A stretch of DNA of 7,850 bases from Candidatus Pelagibacter sp. TMED275 (GTDB lineage: Bacteria > Pseudomonadota > Alphaproteobacteria > Pelagibacterales > Pelagibacteraceae). Location: NCBI GenBank assembly GCA_002169255.1, contig NHLU01000005.1:21517-29366 (forward strand), written 5' to 3'. Under the pieces are notes generated by a model. It did not search any database, was not told the DNA's origin, and saw nothing but the letters and a program-made list of their open reading frames with translations. Below are positions 7,313 to 7,850 of the stretch, in pieces; within the stretch, counting starts at the first letter, position 1, and every line of letters begins with the position of its first letter. Both the position numbers and the translations under genes were made by a program.

Positions 7313-7380
7313 TTATATATTTCTTTTATAATATTAAAATATTAGATACATATAAGTATATTTTTTTTTTTTTAAACAAT
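7313..7380. promoter_or_regulatory. Divergent secA/argJ promoter gap
   Basis: These 68 bp are almost purely A/T and must contain the promoters of secA (-) and argJ (+). For argJ the best -10 candidates are TATAAT at 7327-7332 and TATAAG at 7351-7356; for secA, TATACT on the minus strand at 7360-7355. None has a convincing -35 partner at 16-18 bp, so no single promoter can be fixed. A 13-T run separates these boxes from the argJ start. A short inverted repeat ATAC-N6-GTAT (7346-7359) precedes the T run but has only four base pairs. No Shine-Dalgarno sequence is present before argJ (AAACAATATG). Confidence 0.35.
7361..7373 (+). repeat. Homopolymeric T13 tract in argJ leader
   Basis: Thirteen consecutive T residues lie between the secA/argJ promoter candidates and the argJ start codon, ending 7 bases before the ATG. 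On the secA strand the same tract is an A13 run upstream of the putative TATACT box. It is the longest single-base run I see in the window. Its existence is directly visible, though exact length in such tracts is prone to sequencing error. Confidence 0.85.
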
Positions 7381-7850
7381 ATGGCAATAAACATAAAAAA
7401 TTTCCTTGTTTCTCATTCTAAAAACTCAAAAATTAGAGATTTTCAAGATTTAGACCATATTGATGGTCTGGCAATATCAGCTGTTTCTGCAAAATTATAT
7501 AAATATGAGAGAGACGATGTGGTAATTTTTTATTTTAGAGATGGTGCAAATTTTGCCTCTGTTTATACCCAGTCAAAAATTTTTTCTGAAAATATTAAGT
7601 GGAATTTAAAGATAAAAGGAAATTCTATAAAAGTTTTATTTGTTAATACCAGAAATGCGTGTGCATTTTTGGGTAAAGAAGGTTTTGATGCTCTAGCAAT
7701 AATAGCAAAAGATTTATCTGAAAAATTAACTTCTAAAATGATTATTGATGATGAAAAGCCTGGCAAAGTTGATGTAAAAGAGATTCTTTTTGGTTGTACA
7801 GGAACGATAGGAGAAAAGTATCCACTTAAAAAAATTAGAGACTCTATTCC
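7381..7850 (+). CDS. argJ: Glutamate N-acetyltransferase / ornithine acetyltransferase, N-terminal part (3' truncated by window edge)
   Basis: The frame is open from ATG 7381 to the window end, 156 complete codons with no stop, so the 3' part is missing. ArgJ transfers acetyl from N-acetylornithine to glutamate, recycling the acetyl group in arginine biosynthesis; bifunctional forms also use acetyl-CoA. Matches to the alpha-chain half of the family: HIDGLAISAVSAKLYKYERDD (26-46, the usual opening GI...AG-K...DLALI), DGANFASVYTQSKIFS (54-69, usual GA-x-A-x-VFT-x-N/S), VNTRNACAFLGKEGFDAL (88-105, usual NSGNANA-x-TG-x-x-G) and the oxyanion-hole motif FGCTGTIGEKYPLKKI (137-152, usual STGVIG-x-x-LP-x-x-K-I; Thr140-Gly141). 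The self-cleavage Thr that separates the two chains would lie downstream and cannot be seen. Several normally constant positions in the NSGNANA segment are altered. No Shine-Dalgarno sequence; start chosen because it gives the family's usual N-terminal spacing. Divergent from secA. Confidence 0.85.
   Translation, partial: MAINIKNFLVSHSKNSKIRDFQDLDHIDGLAISAVSAKLYKYERDDVVIFYFRDGANFASVYTQSKIFSENIKWNLKIKGNSIKVLFVNTRNACAFLGKEGFDALAIIAKDLSEKLTSKMIIDDEKPGKVDVKEILFGCTGTIGEKYPLKKIRDSI

Noticed and set aside
7346..7373. Short inverted repeat ATAC/GTAT followed by a T-run, resembling an intrinsic terminator
   Set aside because: The stem is only four A/T-rich pairs and no gene is transcribed into it from the left on the plus strand, since secA is divergent.
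7563..7766. Open minus-strand frame of 67 codons
   Set aside because: It is antisense to argJ, whose plus-strand frame shows clear family motifs over the same bases.

Overview
The window looks like an ordinary core-genome segment of a very AT-rich, streamlined alphaproteobacterium, most likely of the SAR11 (Pelagibacterales) type. The grounds are the strong A/T bias at third codon positions, Lys/Asn/Ile-rich proteins, intergenic gaps of only 3 to 68 bp, overlapping gene ends, almost no Shine-Dalgarno sequences, and alphaproteobacterial signatures in SecA and in the DnaX C-terminus. The taxonomic call is an inference from style and gene content; no search was run.

Layout. Positions 1-1474 (+) hold a tight replication/repair cluster: the 3' end of dnaX (clamp-loader gamma/tau), ybaB (nucleoid-associated protein, overlapping dnaX by 8 bp) and recR (recombination mediator, 3 bp after ybaB). 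Convergent with it is glcB (malate synthase G, 1480-3633, -). A 58-bp gap separates glcB from the divergent accA (acetyl-CoA carboxylase carboxyltransferase alpha, 3692-4783, +). accA runs into secA (preprotein translocase ATPase, 4778-7312, -), and the two stop codons sit back to back so that the genes overlap by 6 bp. After a 68-bp divergent gap containing a 13-T run, argJ (arginine biosynthesis) begins at 7381 and leaves the window. Its reading frame is open from 7381 to the window edge, with no stop codon inside the window.

The genes do not form one pathway. dnaX-ybaB-recR is a conserved replication/recombination cluster, glcB and accA both consume acetyl-CoA (glyoxylate assimilation versus fatty-acid synthesis), secA drives protein export, and argJ makes N-acetylglutamate/ornithine. 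Both convergent junctions lack a recognisable hairpin terminator, and the two divergent gaps must carry all promoters for four genes.

I found no mobile element, CRISPR array, RNA gene, defence island or evident new multi-gene system. The observations most worth following are a membrane-helix-like C-terminal tail on AccA, the lack of room for the glycine riboswitch known upstream of glcB in SAR11, possible leaderless starts in the glcB/accA gap, and unusual residues in SecA helicase motif V and in the ArgJ N-terminal half.
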